Shown here in pieces: positions 26,873 through 35,636 of a DNA stretch of 64,000 bases. Every line of letters starts with the position of its first letter. Positions within the stretch are counted from its first letter, which is position 1. This DNA is from Frondihabitans peucedani (GTDB lineage Bacteria; Actinomycetota; Actinomycetes; Actinomycetales; Microbacteriaceae). The translations under genes were made by a program, and so were the position numbers. The notes below the pieces were generated by a model, which worked only from the letters and a program-made list of their open reading frames with translations, had not been told where the DNA came from and ran no database searches. The DNA lies in assembly GCF_039537585.1 (NCBI RefSeq), contig NZ_BAABAU010000001.1, positions 1 through 64,000 of the forward strand. The letters are read 5' to 3'.

Positions 26873-27589
26873 GTGGCAGAGCACGATTCACCGAGGCGGG
26901 GCGGGCCTGCACCGGCACGGCTGAGCCGCGATCTCATCGTCGGCACGGCCTTGGAGCAGATCGACCGGTCGGGTCCGCAGGGTCTGTCCATGCGGTCTCT
27001 CGCTCAGGAGCTCGGGGTCGAGGCGATGTCGCTCTACCGGTACGTCCACGGCAAGGAGGACCTGCTCGAGGGTGTCGTCGCCTCTCTGATGAGCGATCTG
27101 ACCTCGCACCTCCAAGAGGCCGAGGGGGAGCACTGGCAGGTGTTCCTGCAGACCGTGGCTCACTCCGTGCGGCAGATCGCGACGGATCACCCGAAGGCGT
27201 TCCCGCTCGTGGCGACGCGTCATCCTGCGGCTCCCTGGCTTCGCCCTCCGCTCCGGAGCGTCGAGGTGGTGAACACGTTCCTGACCGCGCTGACCCGGGG
27301 CGGCTTCTCCGACACTCTGGCCGTGAACGCCTACCGGGCCTTCAGCAGCTTCCTGCTCGGTCAGCTCCTGCTGCAGTCGGTCGTCCGAGGCGCCGAAGCC
27401 GGTCCGGCGGAAGAGCCCCTCGACGAGGGCGGGGCTGTGATCCCGGAGGGGGACGGCAGCATGTCGCTCGACAGCGCCCCCGAGGTGCGCCGCCTCCGCG
27501 CTCTCCTGAGCGAGGACCGGAGCGACGAGGAGTTCGAGATCTCGCTCGAGGCGCTCCTCGACCGCATCTCGCGCGACGTCTCGCAGTGA
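26873..27589 (+). CDS. TetR-family transcriptional regulator
   Basis: 238 aa. N-terminal helix-turn-helix (residues about 18-65, with LSMRSLAQELGVEAMSLYRYVHGKEDLLE) and a large helical C-terminal domain like that of tetracycline-repressor type TetR proteins (TetR_C_1), expected to bind a small molecule. GTG start after GGAGGAAGG. It is the best candidate to bind the CTTAC-N3-GTAAG repeats upstream and thus control itself and perhaps the divergent stress genes. Confidence 0.9.
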   Translation: MAEHDSPRRGGPAPARLSRDLIVGTALEQIDRSGPQGLSMRSLAQELGVEAMSLYRYVHGKEDLLEGVVASLMSDLTSHLQEAEGEHWQVFLQTVAHSVRQIATDHPKAFPLVATRHPAAPWLRPPLRSVEVVNTFLTALTRGGFSDTLAVNAYRAFSSFLLGQLLLQSVVRGAEAGPAEEPLDEGGAVIPEGDGSMSLDSAPEVRRLRALLSEDRSDEEFEISLEALLDRISRDVSQ

Positions 27590-27700
27590 TCGCAGGGCGC
27601 TCGACCTGACGGGCTCCGCGGACGGGCTCTCGTGGCGCGCTCCGGCCTTCCACTGACCCGCCGTGCGGCCCCGCGCCGGCGGGGAGTTAGGCTCTGACTC

Positions 27701-28873
27701 GTGAGCGAGCGACTACGGAGTCCAGGCAGCCAGGCTTCACTGCGTGAAGCCAACCGCGGCCGGGTCGTCGACGCCGTCAAGAAGCACGGCGGCCTCACTC
27801 AGGTCGAACTGGCCGGCGCGACGGGCCTCTCTGCCGCGACCGTGTCGAACATCGTCAAGGAGCTCGTGGCCACCGGCGCCCTTCACGCCACCCCGAGCAC
27901 CTACAGCGGCAGGCGGGCCCTGCGGGTCACCCTGCCGCACGATCTCGGCGTCGTCGTCGGCATCCACGTCTCGCCGCGCCACCTGCACGTCGCCCTGTCC
28001 GACCTCAACGGCGTCGAGCTGGTCGAGCGCCACATGCCCCTCGCCCGCGACCACCGCGCCGACAACGAGCTGGACAAGATCGCCCTCCTGATCATGGACC
28101 TGGTGGAGTCGATCGACTCCGGGCTCGACGAGGTGCTCGCGGTCGGACTGGCCGTCGCGGCGCCCATCAACCGGGCGACCGGGATGACGGCGCGGGCGGG
28201 GATCCTGCGCGGCTGGGACGGCATCGCGATCGCGGAGTCGCTCGAGAAGCGCATCCGGAGGCCGGTGACGGTCGACAACTCCGCCAACCTCGCCGCGCTC
28301 GCCGAGTACCGCGCCGGTGCCGCACGGGGCAGGGCCACGTCCATCACGATCGACGCGGGTGACGGGATCGGTGCGGGTCTCGTGCTCGACGGGCGCCTCT
28401 TCCGCGGGTTCCACGGCGTCGCGGGAGAGTTCGGGCACGTCCCGATCATGAGCGCGGGACCGACCTGCCGGTGCGGGAACCGGGGCTGCCTCGAGGCGGT
28501 CGCAGGGGCGCCGGCGGTGCTGGAGTCGATCCGCGAAGCCGTCGGGCCGCTCAAGCTCGTCGACCTGATCCTGCGTGCCATGTCGGGCGACGCCGCCTGC
28601 GTCCGCGCCATCGGCGACGCCGGCCACACCATCGGCACCGCTGCGGCGGGGCTCTGCAACGTCCTCGACCCGGAGCGGATCGTCGTGACCGGCGAGTTCG
28701 CGCGAGCCGGCGAGCTGCTGCTGGGGCCGCTCCGGAGGGCGCTCGAGTCGCGGCTGCTCGTCGAACCGGACGGAACGCCGGAGGTCGTGCAGGGCCAGCT
28801 CGGCGCGAAAGCAGCCGTCACCGGGGCCGTCTCGCTGGCCATCGAATCTGTCGATCTGCGCCAGACGACCTGA
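27701..28873 (+). CDS. ROK-family transcriptional repressor (XylR/NagC type)
   Basis: 390 aa. Winged-helix DNA-binding domain at residues about 10-75 (GGLTQVELAGATGLSAATVSNIVKEL), then the ROK sugar-kinase-like domain with the ATP/phosphate motif degenerated to DAGDGIGAGLVLDG and the ROK zinc motif CRCGNRGCLE. ROK repressors release DNA on binding a sugar. It is directly upstream of the sugar ABC genes and palindromic sites. TAGGCT lies seven bases before the GTG, so probably leaderless. Confidence 0.93.
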   Translation: MSERLRSPGSQASLREANRGRVVDAVKKHGGLTQVELAGATGLSAATVSNIVKELVATGALHATPSTYSGRRALRVTLPHDLGVVVGIHVSPRHLHVALSDLNGVELVERHMPLARDHRADNELDKIALLIMDLVESIDSGLDEVLAVGLAVAAPINRATGMTARAGILRGWDGIAIAESLEKRIRRPVTVDNSANLAALAEYRAGAARGRATSITIDAGDGIGAGLVLDGRLFRGFHGVAGEFGHVPIMSAGPTCRCGNRGCLEAVAGAPAVLESIREAVGPLKLVDLILRAMSGDAACVRAIGDAGHTIGTAAAGLCNVLDPERIVVTGEFARAGELLLGPLRRALESRLLVEPDGTPEVVQGQLGAKAAVTGAVSLAIESVDLRQTT

Positions 28874-28895
28874 GAGAGTGCCGAGTAGATAACGT

Positions 28896-28920
28896 CTTGA
28901 CTTCAAGGCTTGACGTCAAG
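28896..28920 (+). promoter_or_regulatory. paired palindromic operators for the sugar ABC operon
   Basis: CTTGACTTCAAG (28896-28907) and CTTGACGTCAAG (28909-28920), the second a perfect 12-bp palindrome, lie 13 bp apart. Both contain TTGAC, so a -35 element is embedded in the operator. They are 65-90 bases upstream of the binding-protein start and are the expected target of the ROK repressor. Confidence 0.75.
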
Positions 28921-28984
28921 GCAGCCGGTCGTGCATGCTCGGGACACCGCCAACGAGGGTGGTCACACAGCTGGAGGACTTTCG

Positions 28985-30103
28985 ATGAAGACAGCCACCA
29001 AGAGAGCGATCGTCGGTGCCGCGGCACTGCTGCTCTCCGTCGCGACCCTGACGGGTTGCTCGAACGGAGCCGGAGCCGGCTCCTCGGGCGGAGGCGACAA
29101 CGCCTCGTCGGCCAAGAGCGCCAAGATCGGCCTCCTCCTCCCCGACTCGGTCACGGCCCGCTACGCCAGCGCCGACCGCCCGCTCTTCACCGCCGCCATC
29201 AAGAAGCAGTGCAGCGGCTGCTCCGTCGTCTACGCGAACGCCGACGGCGACGCCTCGAAGCAGCTCCAGCAGGCGCAGTCGATGCTCACCCAGGGCGTCA
29301 AGGTGCTCGTTCTCGACCCGTTCGACGGCGAGGCTGCCGCATCGATCGTCCAGCAGGCCAAGCAGAAGAACGTGCCGGTCATCTCGTACGACCGCCTGAT
29401 CAACAGCCCCGACCTCAGCTACTACATCTCGTTCGACAACGAGAAGGTGGGCGAGCTCCAGGGCCAGGCCCTCGTCGACGCGCTGAAGGCGAAGAACGTC
29501 GCCGCCGGCTCCGGGATCATCATGGTCAACGGCTCGCCGACCGACAACAACGCCTCGCAGTTCAAGGCGGGCGCGCACAAGGTCATCGACGCCAGCGGCT
29601 ACAAGGTGCTGGCCGAGTACGACACACCCGGCTGGGACCCGGCCAAGGCTCAGGACTGGGCCGCGGGCCAGATCTCGAAGCTCGGCGCCGACAAGATCAC
29701 CGGCGTCTACGCGGCGAACGACGACACCGGCGGCGGCGTCATCGCGGCCCTGAAGTCGGCCGGCGTCAAGAGCCTGCCCCCGGTCACCGGACAGGACGCG
29801 TCCCTCGCCGGGATCCAGCGGATCCTCGCCGGCGAGCAGTACATGACGGTCTACAAGGCCTTCAAGCCGGAGGCCGAGAAGGCCGCCGACCTGGCGATCG
29901 AGCTGGCCCAGGGCAAGAAGCCCTCCGCCGACACGACCGTGAAGACCGCGGGCGGCGCGAGCATCCAGTCGGTGCTCCTCGACCCGGTCGCCGTGACCAC
30001 GAAGAACATCAACGACACGGTGATCAAGGACGGCCTCTACACCGCCTCGCAGGTCTGCACCACGCAGTACGCGGACGCCTGCAGCACCAACGGCATCAAG
30101 TAA
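28985..30103 (+). CDS. CUT2 sugar ABC transporter substrate-binding lipoprotein (XylF/ChvE-like)
   Basis: 372 aa. Lipobox L22-T23-G24-C25, a Gly/Ser linker, then a type I periplasmic-binding fold (KIGLLLPDSVTARYASADRP, VLVLDPFDGEAAASIVQQAK, PVISYDRLI, YAANDDTGGGVIAALKSAG). The SYDRLI segment and overall pattern are closest to xylose/multiple-sugar binding proteins. ATG chosen because GGAGGA lies eight bases upstream. It delivers a sugar, probably a pentose or hexose, to the permease encoded downstream. Confidence 0.92.
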   Translation: MKTATKRAIVGAAALLLSVATLTGCSNGAGAGSSGGGDNASSAKSAKIGLLLPDSVTARYASADRPLFTAAIKKQCSGCSVVYANADGDASKQLQQAQSMLTQGVKVLVLDPFDGEAAASIVQQAKQKNVPVISYDRLINSPDLSYYISFDNEKVGELQGQALVDALKAKNVAAGSGIIMVNGSPTDNNASQFKAGAHKVIDASGYKVLAEYDTPGWDPAKAQDWAAGQISKLGADKITGVYAANDDTGGGVIAALKSAGVKSLPPVTGQDASLAGIQRILAGEQYMTVYKAFKPEAEKAADLAIELAQGKKPSADTTVKTAGGASIQSVLLDPVAVTTKNINDTVIKDGLYTASQVCTTQYADACSTNGIK

Positions 30104-30111
30104 TCGCCTCC

Positions 30112-30145
30112 GGACCGCTCGGCCCCACCCGGGGCCGGGCGGTCC
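30112..30145 (+). terminator. intra-operon hairpin after the binding-protein gene
   Basis: GGACCGC-TC-GGCCCC (30112-30126) pairs with GGGGCC-GG-GCGGTCC (30131-30145), about 15 bp with one wobble, a four-base loop and a TCTTCT tail. Its place between the binding protein and the ATPase suggests partial termination or mRNA protection, giving more binding protein than membrane components. Confidence 0.75.
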
Positions 30146-30169
30146 TCTTCTGAGAACGAGGATCGTCAC

Positions 30170-30979
30170 GTGACGACAGCACCCACGAATGAGCACGGCG
30201 CCCCGGCGCCCGTGATGTCCCTCCGAGGGATCAGCAAGCGGTTCGGCGCCGTCCAGGCGCTCACCGACATCGACTTCGACGTGTTCCCCGGCGAGATCGT
30301 CGCGATCGTCGGCGACAACGGCGCCGGCAAGTCGACCTTCGTCAAGATCCTGGCCGGCGTCTACACGCCCGACCAGGGCACCATCACCTTCAACGGCGAG
30401 AGCGTCACCGTGCCGAACCCGGCGGCCGCCCAGGCCCTCGGCATCGCCACGGTGTTCCAGGATCTCGCCCTCGCCGACAACCTCGACGTCGTCGCGAACC
30501 TCTTCCTCGGCCGCGAGATCACGCACGGCGTGCTCGACGAGGAGGAGATGGAGCGCCGCTCGTGGGAGCTCCTCCAGCAGCTCGCCGCCCGCATCCCCTC
30601 GGTCAGGATCCCGATCGCGTCGCTCTCCGGCGGACAGCGCCAGACCGTCGCCATCGCGAGGTCGCTGATCGGCGAGCCCCAGGTCGTCATCCTGGACGAG
30701 CCGACCGCCGCGCTCGGCGTCGCGCAGACCGCCGAGGTGCTGAACCTCGTGGAGCGCCTCCGCGAACGCGGCCACGGCGTCATCCTGATCAGCCACAACC
30801 TGGCCGACGTCCAGGCGGTCGCCGACCGCGTCGCGGTCCTGCGCCTCGGCAGGAACAACGGCACGTTCAGGATCCAGGACGTCACCTACGAAGAGATCAT
30901 CGCCTCCATCACCGGAGCCACCGAGAACGCCGTGACCCGCCGCGCGGCCGCGCGCACCGACCAGGAGGCCACCCTATGA
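30170..30979 (+). CDS. sugar ABC transporter ATP-binding protein, single-domain type
   Basis: 269 aa. Walker A GDNGAGKS, Q-loop in TVFQDLAL, signature LSGGQRQ and Walker B VVILDEPTAAL, and the SHN switch His. XylG/RbsA proteins carry two ATPase domains in ~500 aa; this one has a single domain, as in FrcA-type fructose systems, so it must work as a homodimer. GTG start after GAACGAGG. ATGA overlap with the permease. Confidence 0.93.
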   Translation: MTTAPTNEHGAPAPVMSLRGISKRFGAVQALTDIDFDVFPGEIVAIVGDNGAGKSTFVKILAGVYTPDQGTITFNGESVTVPNPAAAQALGIATVFQDLALADNLDVVANLFLGREITHGVLDEEEMERRSWELLQQLAARIPSVRIPIASLSGGQRQTVAIARSLIGEPQVVILDEPTAALGVAQTAEVLNLVERLRERGHGVILISHNLADVQAVADRVAVLRLGRNNGTFRIQDVTYEEIIASITGATENAVTRRAAARTDQEATL

Positions 30980-32244
30980 GCAACGTCGACGAGACCCTCA
31001 CCGCCGCGACGCCCACCCCGTCGGCCGCGGACCTGCAGGACGAGCGCCTGCTCCGCGACCAGGGCCTCGGCGGAGCGAGCCGCGCGTTCGTCCGCCGTGT
31101 CCGCGGAGGCGACATCGGGTCGCTCCCCGTCATCGTCGGGCTCGTGGTGATCTGGGCGGTGTTCCAGATCCTGTCGCCGGACTTCCTGTCGCCCGGGAAC
31201 CTCGTGAACCTCGCGCTCCAGTGCGCGGCCGTCGGCACGATCGCCATCGGCATCGTCCTGGTGCTCCTCCTCGGCGAGATCGACCTGTCGGTCGGAAGCG
31301 TCAGCGGCCTCGCCGCGGCGATCCTCGGCCAGGGGCTCACCACGCTCGCCTGGCCGCTGTGGCTCGTGATCGTCGTCTCGCTCCTCGTCGGCGGGGCCGT
31401 CGGCCTCCTCTACGGGCTGCTGTTCACCCGCTTCGGCGTGCCGAGCTTCGTGATCACGCTCGCCGGACTCCTCGGGTTCCTCGGCCTGCAGCTCCTGATC
31501 CTCGGCCCGAACGGCTCGATCAACCTGCCCTACACGTCGCCGATCGTGCAGTTCGCCTCGGCGTCGTACCTGCCGCCGTGGCTCGCCTACGTGCTCGCAG
31601 CCGTCGCCGCCGGAGGGCTCCTCTTCTCCGACCTGCGTCGCGCCTCGCGCCGTCGCCGCGCGGGCCTGTCGACCGGACCGCTGTCGCTGACGATCATCAA
31701 GGCCGCCGCCATGCTCGTCGGTCTCTCGATCATCGTCTGGTACCTGTCACAGGACTTCGGGACCGGCACCTCGTTCGTCTTCTTCATCGCCCTCGTGGTG
31801 CTGATGAACTTCGTCCTGAAGCGCACCCGCTGGGGCCGCTCGGTCTTCGCCGTCGGCGGCAACGTCGAGGCGGCCCGACGCTCGGGCATCCGGGTCAACC
31901 GCATCTACATCTCGGTATTCATGCTGACCTCGGTCTTCGCGACCGTCGGCGGCCTCCTCGCCGCGGCGCGACTGAACTCGGCGAGCCTCTCGTCGGGCGC
32001 GGGCGACACCAACCTGAACGCGATCGCGGCCGCGGTCATCGGCGGGACGAGCCTCTTCGGCGGACGCGGCAGCGCGTGGTCGGCGCTCCTCGGCATCGTC
32101 GTCATCCAGTCGATCTCGAACGGGCTGACGCTCTTGAGCCTCGACTCGTCGATCCGCTACATGATCACCGGCGCGGTGCTGCTGCTCGCCGTGATCATCG
32201 ACTCGCTGTCGCGGCGGAGTCGGGCGGCGCACGGGGCGGCGTGA
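30976..32244 (+). CDS. CUT2 sugar ABC transporter permease (XylH-like)
   Basis: 422 aa with a polar N-terminus of about 45 residues, then about 10-12 membrane segments. Conserved features of the RbsC/XylH family are GIVLVLLLGEIDLSVGSVSGLAAA and the C-terminal AAVIGGTSLFGGRGS. Like XylH it has a larger central insertion (FSDLRRASRRRR loop). The ATG overlaps the ATPase stop, so it is translationally coupled. Confidence 0.93.
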   Translation: MSNVDETLTAATPTPSAADLQDERLLRDQGLGGASRAFVRRVRGGDIGSLPVIVGLVVIWAVFQILSPDFLSPGNLVNLALQCAAVGTIAIGIVLVLLLGEIDLSVGSVSGLAAAILGQGLTTLAWPLWLVIVVSLLVGGAVGLLYGLLFTRFGVPSFVITLAGLLGFLGLQLLILGPNGSINLPYTSPIVQFASASYLPPWLAYVLAAVAAGGLLFSDLRRASRRRRAGLSTGPLSLTIIKAAAMLVGLSIIVWYLSQDFGTGTSFVFFIALVVLMNFVLKRTRWGRSVFAVGGNVEAARRSGIRVNRIYISVFMLTSVFATVGGLLAAARLNSASLSSGAGDTNLNAIAAAVIGGTSLFGGRGSAWSALLGIVVIQSISNGLTLLSLDSSIRYMITGAVLLLAVIIDSLSRRSRAAHGAA

Positions 32245-32318
32245 TCCTGCGCTCTCGCATTCCGGAGGGCCGGGCCGCCTGGTCGTCGACGGGCAGAGGC
32301 TGAGGGTACGGTCGACGC

Positions 32319-33452
32319 ATGGCAGGAAACCCGCTGGACCGCTTCTTCGGCTGGTTCTTCGGGCTGTTCATCGTGCGGGTGTTCCTCGGGTTCGGCGGCA
32401 AGAACGGCTACGTGCTCTCGGCCGGCCTCGCCTACCAGGCGCTCTTCGCGCTGTTCGCCGCCCTGTGGTCGGCGTTCTCGATCGCGGGGATCGCCCTGGC
32501 CGGCAGCCCGCCCCTCCGGGAGTCGCTCTTCGGCGTGATCAACGCGTCGGTGCCGGGGCTCATCCGGACCGACGCCGACTCCACCGGCGCCATCGACGCC
32601 ACGAAGCTGCTCCACGCCGGGATCTTCGGGTTCACCGGCGCCGTATCGATCGCGGTGCTGGTGTTCACGGCGATCGGGTTCCTGGGGTCGGCGCGCGGCG
32701 CGGTCCGGACCATCTTCGACGTGGCGCCTGTGGCGGAGAACTTCTACCTGCGGAAGGCCAAGGACCTCCTCCTCGGGCTGCTGTTCGGCGTGGCCGTGCT
32801 GCTCTCGAGCATCCTGAGCCTCATCAGCACGTCGTCGGTGCGGTTCGTCCTCGGGCTGGTCGGCATCGACTCGTCGGCGATCGCGTCGGTGATCCTGCTG
32901 CGGGCCGTCGGGCTCCTGGTCGTCTTCGCCTTCGACACGCTGGTGATGATGGGCCTGTTCAAGGTGCTCTCGGGGCTGTTCATCCCGAGGAGGCTCCTCG
33001 TGATCGGCTGCCTGATCGGCGCCGCCGCCCTCGGTGTGCTGAAGGCGATCGGCGGGCTCCTCCTCGGACACACGACGAACAACCCGCTCCTGGCTTCGTT
33101 CGCCGTGATCGTCGGACTCCTGATCTTCCTGAACCTCATCTGCCAGGTGCTGCTGCTGACGTCGTCGTTCATCTCGCTGCGGATGAGCGACGAGGGAGTG
33201 CTGGCCGACCCCGTCGCGGAGCGGGAGCGGCTGGAGCGCCTCGCGCGGCTCGAGGCCGAACGGCAGGAGGAGCTCCGCCGGCAGGCCCTCGAGGAGCGGC
33301 CGATCTGGGTGCGGGCGGCGGCGTCGCTGCGGGAGCGGCTGCCGCGGGTGTCGTGGCCGCCGTGGGGGCGGCGCGGGTCGCGGGAGCAGGAGCAGGCGCA
33401 GGCCCAGGATCAGGAACCGGCGCAGGATCGCGACGGCGACGCGTCGGAGTAG
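32319..33452 (+). CDS. YihY/virulence factor BrkB family membrane protein
   Basis: 377 aa. Six hydrophobic helices and the family pattern GYVLSAGLAYQALFALFAALWS near the N-terminus. The last ~90 residues are cytoplasmic, Arg/Glu and then Gln-rich. The family was once annotated as RNase BN; its real role is unknown. TACGGT lies six bases before the ATG, so the mRNA is probably leaderless. Confidence 0.85.
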   Translation: MAGNPLDRFFGWFFGLFIVRVFLGFGGKNGYVLSAGLAYQALFALFAALWSAFSIAGIALAGSPPLRESLFGVINASVPGLIRTDADSTGAIDATKLLHAGIFGFTGAVSIAVLVFTAIGFLGSARGAVRTIFDVAPVAENFYLRKAKDLLLGLLFGVAVLLSSILSLISTSSVRFVLGLVGIDSSAIASVILLRAVGLLVVFAFDTLVMMGLFKVLSGLFIPRRLLVIGCLIGAAALGVLKAIGGLLLGHTTNNPLLASFAVIVGLLIFLNLICQVLLLTSSFISLRMSDEGVLADPVAERERLERLARLEAERQEELRRQALEERPIWVRAAASLRERLPRVSWPPWGRRGSREQEQAQAQDQEPAQDRDGDASE

Positions 33453-33486
33453 CAGGGTGCGGGCAGAGGAGCCCTAGGCTGGCGCC

Positions 33487-33936
33487 ATGCGCATCGTCCG
33501 GAGGCGGTACAAGGTCCTGTTCATCGCGGCCTGGCTGATCGGCTTCGGGATCGTCCGCGGGCTGCTGGAGCAGGTGGGCGCGGGCGGATTCGCCGACTGG
33601 CTCGGCTCCTTCGTGTCCCTGGCGATGACGTTCTGGGCCGTGCGGGTCTTCCGGGTGCCGGAGGAGGACATCGCGGCCCCTCGAGCCCTCTGGCGGATGA
33701 CCGGTCGGCCGACGGCCGGATTCCTGCTCGGCGGACTGATCGTCGTCGGCGCTGCCTTCGGCGTCTGGGGTCTGATCTACTCGAACATCGTCGCTCCGTC
33801 GCCGTTCAGCACCGCGGTGGCCGGGACCGACAGCGTCCCGCACCAGGTCGTCAGTCTGATCATCTCCGTCGTGGTCGGGGTCCTCTACCTGCGGTCGTCG
33901 TTCCGGCTCGCGCGCCGAGTCGACGTGGCCGCCTGA
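33487..33936 (+). CDS. small integral membrane protein, unknown
   Basis: 149 aa with about four hydrophobic helices (VLFIAAWLIGFGIVRGLL, AGFLLGGLIVVGAAFGVWGLIY and a C-terminal VVSLIISVVVGVLYL). No motif recognised. TAGGCT at 33475-33480 is six bases before the ATG, a leaderless promoter separate from the gene before it. Confidence 0.7.
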   Translation: MRIVRRRYKVLFIAAWLIGFGIVRGLLEQVGAGGFADWLGSFVSLAMTFWAVRVFRVPEEDIAAPRALWRMTGRPTAGFLLGGLIVVGAAFGVWGLIYSNIVAPSPFSTAVAGTDSVPHQVVSLIISVVVGVLYLRSSFRLARRVDVAA

Positions 33937-33952
33937 GGCTCACGCCCGGCAC

Positions 33953-35398
33953 TCAGCGGCCGTGATCGAGCTCGGCGGGGACCTCCTCGGCTGGGGAGCC
34001 GTGCCCGGACGAACGACGCACGACGAAGGTGACCGCCCACAGGACGACGCCGATCGCGAGGAGAGCGCCGGCGATGCCGTACTGCTCGATGCCGCGCCCG
34101 GACGACCACGGGAGGACGAGCCAGAGGCAGGCGACGATCCCGACGACCGGCAGGACGCGGCCGGCCCGGAAGTGCCTGTGCTCGACGCGGTCGGGCCGCA
34201 GGCGCAGGACGACGAGGTTCACGACGGCGAAGACCGCGAGCAGCAGGAGCGACGTGGTGCCGCCGAGGACGGCGACGATGGGCGACTCGGGCGACAGCGA
34301 CACGTAGCCGATGAGCAGGAGGCTGAGCCCGGTCGTGAACAGGATCGAGGCCCACGGCGTGCGGTTGCGGGCGTGCACCTTCGACAGGAAGCCGGGTAGC
34401 ACGCCCTGCTTGCTCATGCCGTAGAGGAGGCGGCTCGCCATCATCATGTTGATGAGCGCCGAGTTGGCGACCGCGAACATCGAGATGAACGGGAGCAGCG
34501 AGCCGATCGGGAACCCGGGTGCCGCGGTCTCGACCACGGTGACCAGCGGCGTCTCGTTGTCGGCGAGCCGACCGATCGGCACCACCGCGACCGCGCAGAG
34601 GGAGACCAGGACGTAGATGACGGCGGTGATCCCGAGGCCGGTGAGCATGACGCGGGGGAAGATCCGGGACGGGTCTTTGGTCTCCTCGGCCATGTTGACG
34701 CTGTCCTCGAAGCCGACCATGGCGAAGAAGGCCAGGCTGGTCGCGGTCGAGATGCTGAGCAGCAGCGCCTTGTCGCCCGGAGTCTCGAACACGACGACGC
34801 GCGAGAAGTCGGCGTTGCCGCCCGCGATCGCCCAGAAGCCGATCAGGATCACCATCACGAGGCCGGAGAGCTCGACGAGCGTCAGCACGACGTTGGCCTT
34901 GACGCTCTCGCTCACCCCTCGGAAGTTGACGGCCATCACGAGCAGCAGGAAGCCCATCGCGATGAGCATGATCGTCGCGTTGCCGAGCTCGACGTCGATG
35001 CCCGCGGCGAGGTTGGCGGCGAAAGCGCGGGCGGCGGTCGAGGCGGAGGTGATCCCGGAGCACATCACGATGAAGGTCACCAGGAACGTCACGAAGTGGA
35101 TGCCGAACGCCTTGTGGACGTAGAGGGCGGCGCCCGCGGTCTGCGGGTACTTCGTCACGAGCTCGAGGTAGGAGAAGGCGGTCACGAGGGCCACGCCGAA
35201 GGCGATCAGGAACGGCAGCCACGCGGCCCCGCCGACCTCGGCGGCGACCTGCCCGGTGAGGGCGTAGACGCCGGTCCCGAGGATGTCGCCGATGATGAAC
35301 AGCAGGAGCAGCTTCGGCCCGATGGCCCTCTTCAGCTCGCCCTGCTCAGCCGGTGCGCCGCTCTCGGGGCTGGGCGCGGGTGCGGTCGTCGATGCCAT
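33953..35398 (-). CDS. APC-family amino acid permease
   Basis: 481 aa. ATG 35398 follows GGAGG by five bases. About 12 membrane helices with the APC features GDILGTGVYALTGQVAAEVGG (helix 1, unwound substrate site) and GFEDSVNMAEETKDP (helix 6-7 loop, typical of YhdG/cationic or neutral amino acid permeases). Proton-coupled uptake of an amino acid is likely; the substrate is not known. Confidence 0.9.
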   Translation of the reverse strand: MASTTAPAPSPESGAPAEQGELKRAIGPKLLLLFIIGDILGTGVYALTGQVAAEVGGAAWLPFLIAFGVALVTAFSYLELVTKYPQTAGAALYVHKAFGIHFVTFLVTFIVMCSGITSASTAARAFAANLAAGIDVELGNATIMLIAMGFLLLVMAVNFRGVSESVKANVVLTLVELSGLVMVILIGFWAIAGGNADFSRVVVFETPGDKALLLSISTATSLAFFAMVGFEDSVNMAEETKDPSRIFPRVMLTGLGITAVIYVLVSLCAVAVVPIGRLADNETPLVTVVETAAPGFPIGSLLPFISMFAVANSALINMMMASRLLYGMSKQGVLPGFLSKVHARNRTPWASILFTTGLSLLLIGYVSLSPESPIVAVLGGTTSLLLLAVFAVVNLVVLRLRPDRVEHRHFRAGRVLPVVGIVACLWLVLPWSSGRGIEQYGIAGALLAIGVVLWAVTFVVRRSSGHGSPAEEVPAELDHGR

Positions 35399-35540
35399 GG
35401 GAGCCTCCGGTGGTGTCGGTGGATCGGTTGGTTCGGGCCATCCTGCGCGCGCTCTGCGGCAGCCGTCACGGTTCGGCGGGATGTTGCGGGCTGTGCAGCT
35501 TTGATCGGTCGTGCGGGCGCGTCGCGTGCCCTGCTCGCAG

Positions 35541-35583
35541 CGCGTCCCGCGGCGGGCACCGCGTCGAGCCGTGGCGGGACGCG
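35541..35583 (-). terminator. possible terminator downstream of recQ
   Basis: CGCGTCCCGC (35541-35550) and GCGGGACGCG (35574-35583) form a perfect 10-bp stem with a 23-base loop that can fold further. It lies 54 bases past the recQ stop and upstream of the APC permease gene, both on the minus strand. No T-tract. It could also be part of the permease leader. Confidence 0.5.
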
Positions 35584-35636
35584 GTGCGTGACACGGGACG
35601 CCCTGCGTTGAACGCGCCCGGGCACCTCGCGGAGGG

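Noticed and set aside
35399-35636. Riboswitch in the APC permease leader
   Set aside because: Only a GC-rich hairpin is visible, with none of the conserved cores of known riboswitches; more likely a terminator of recQ.
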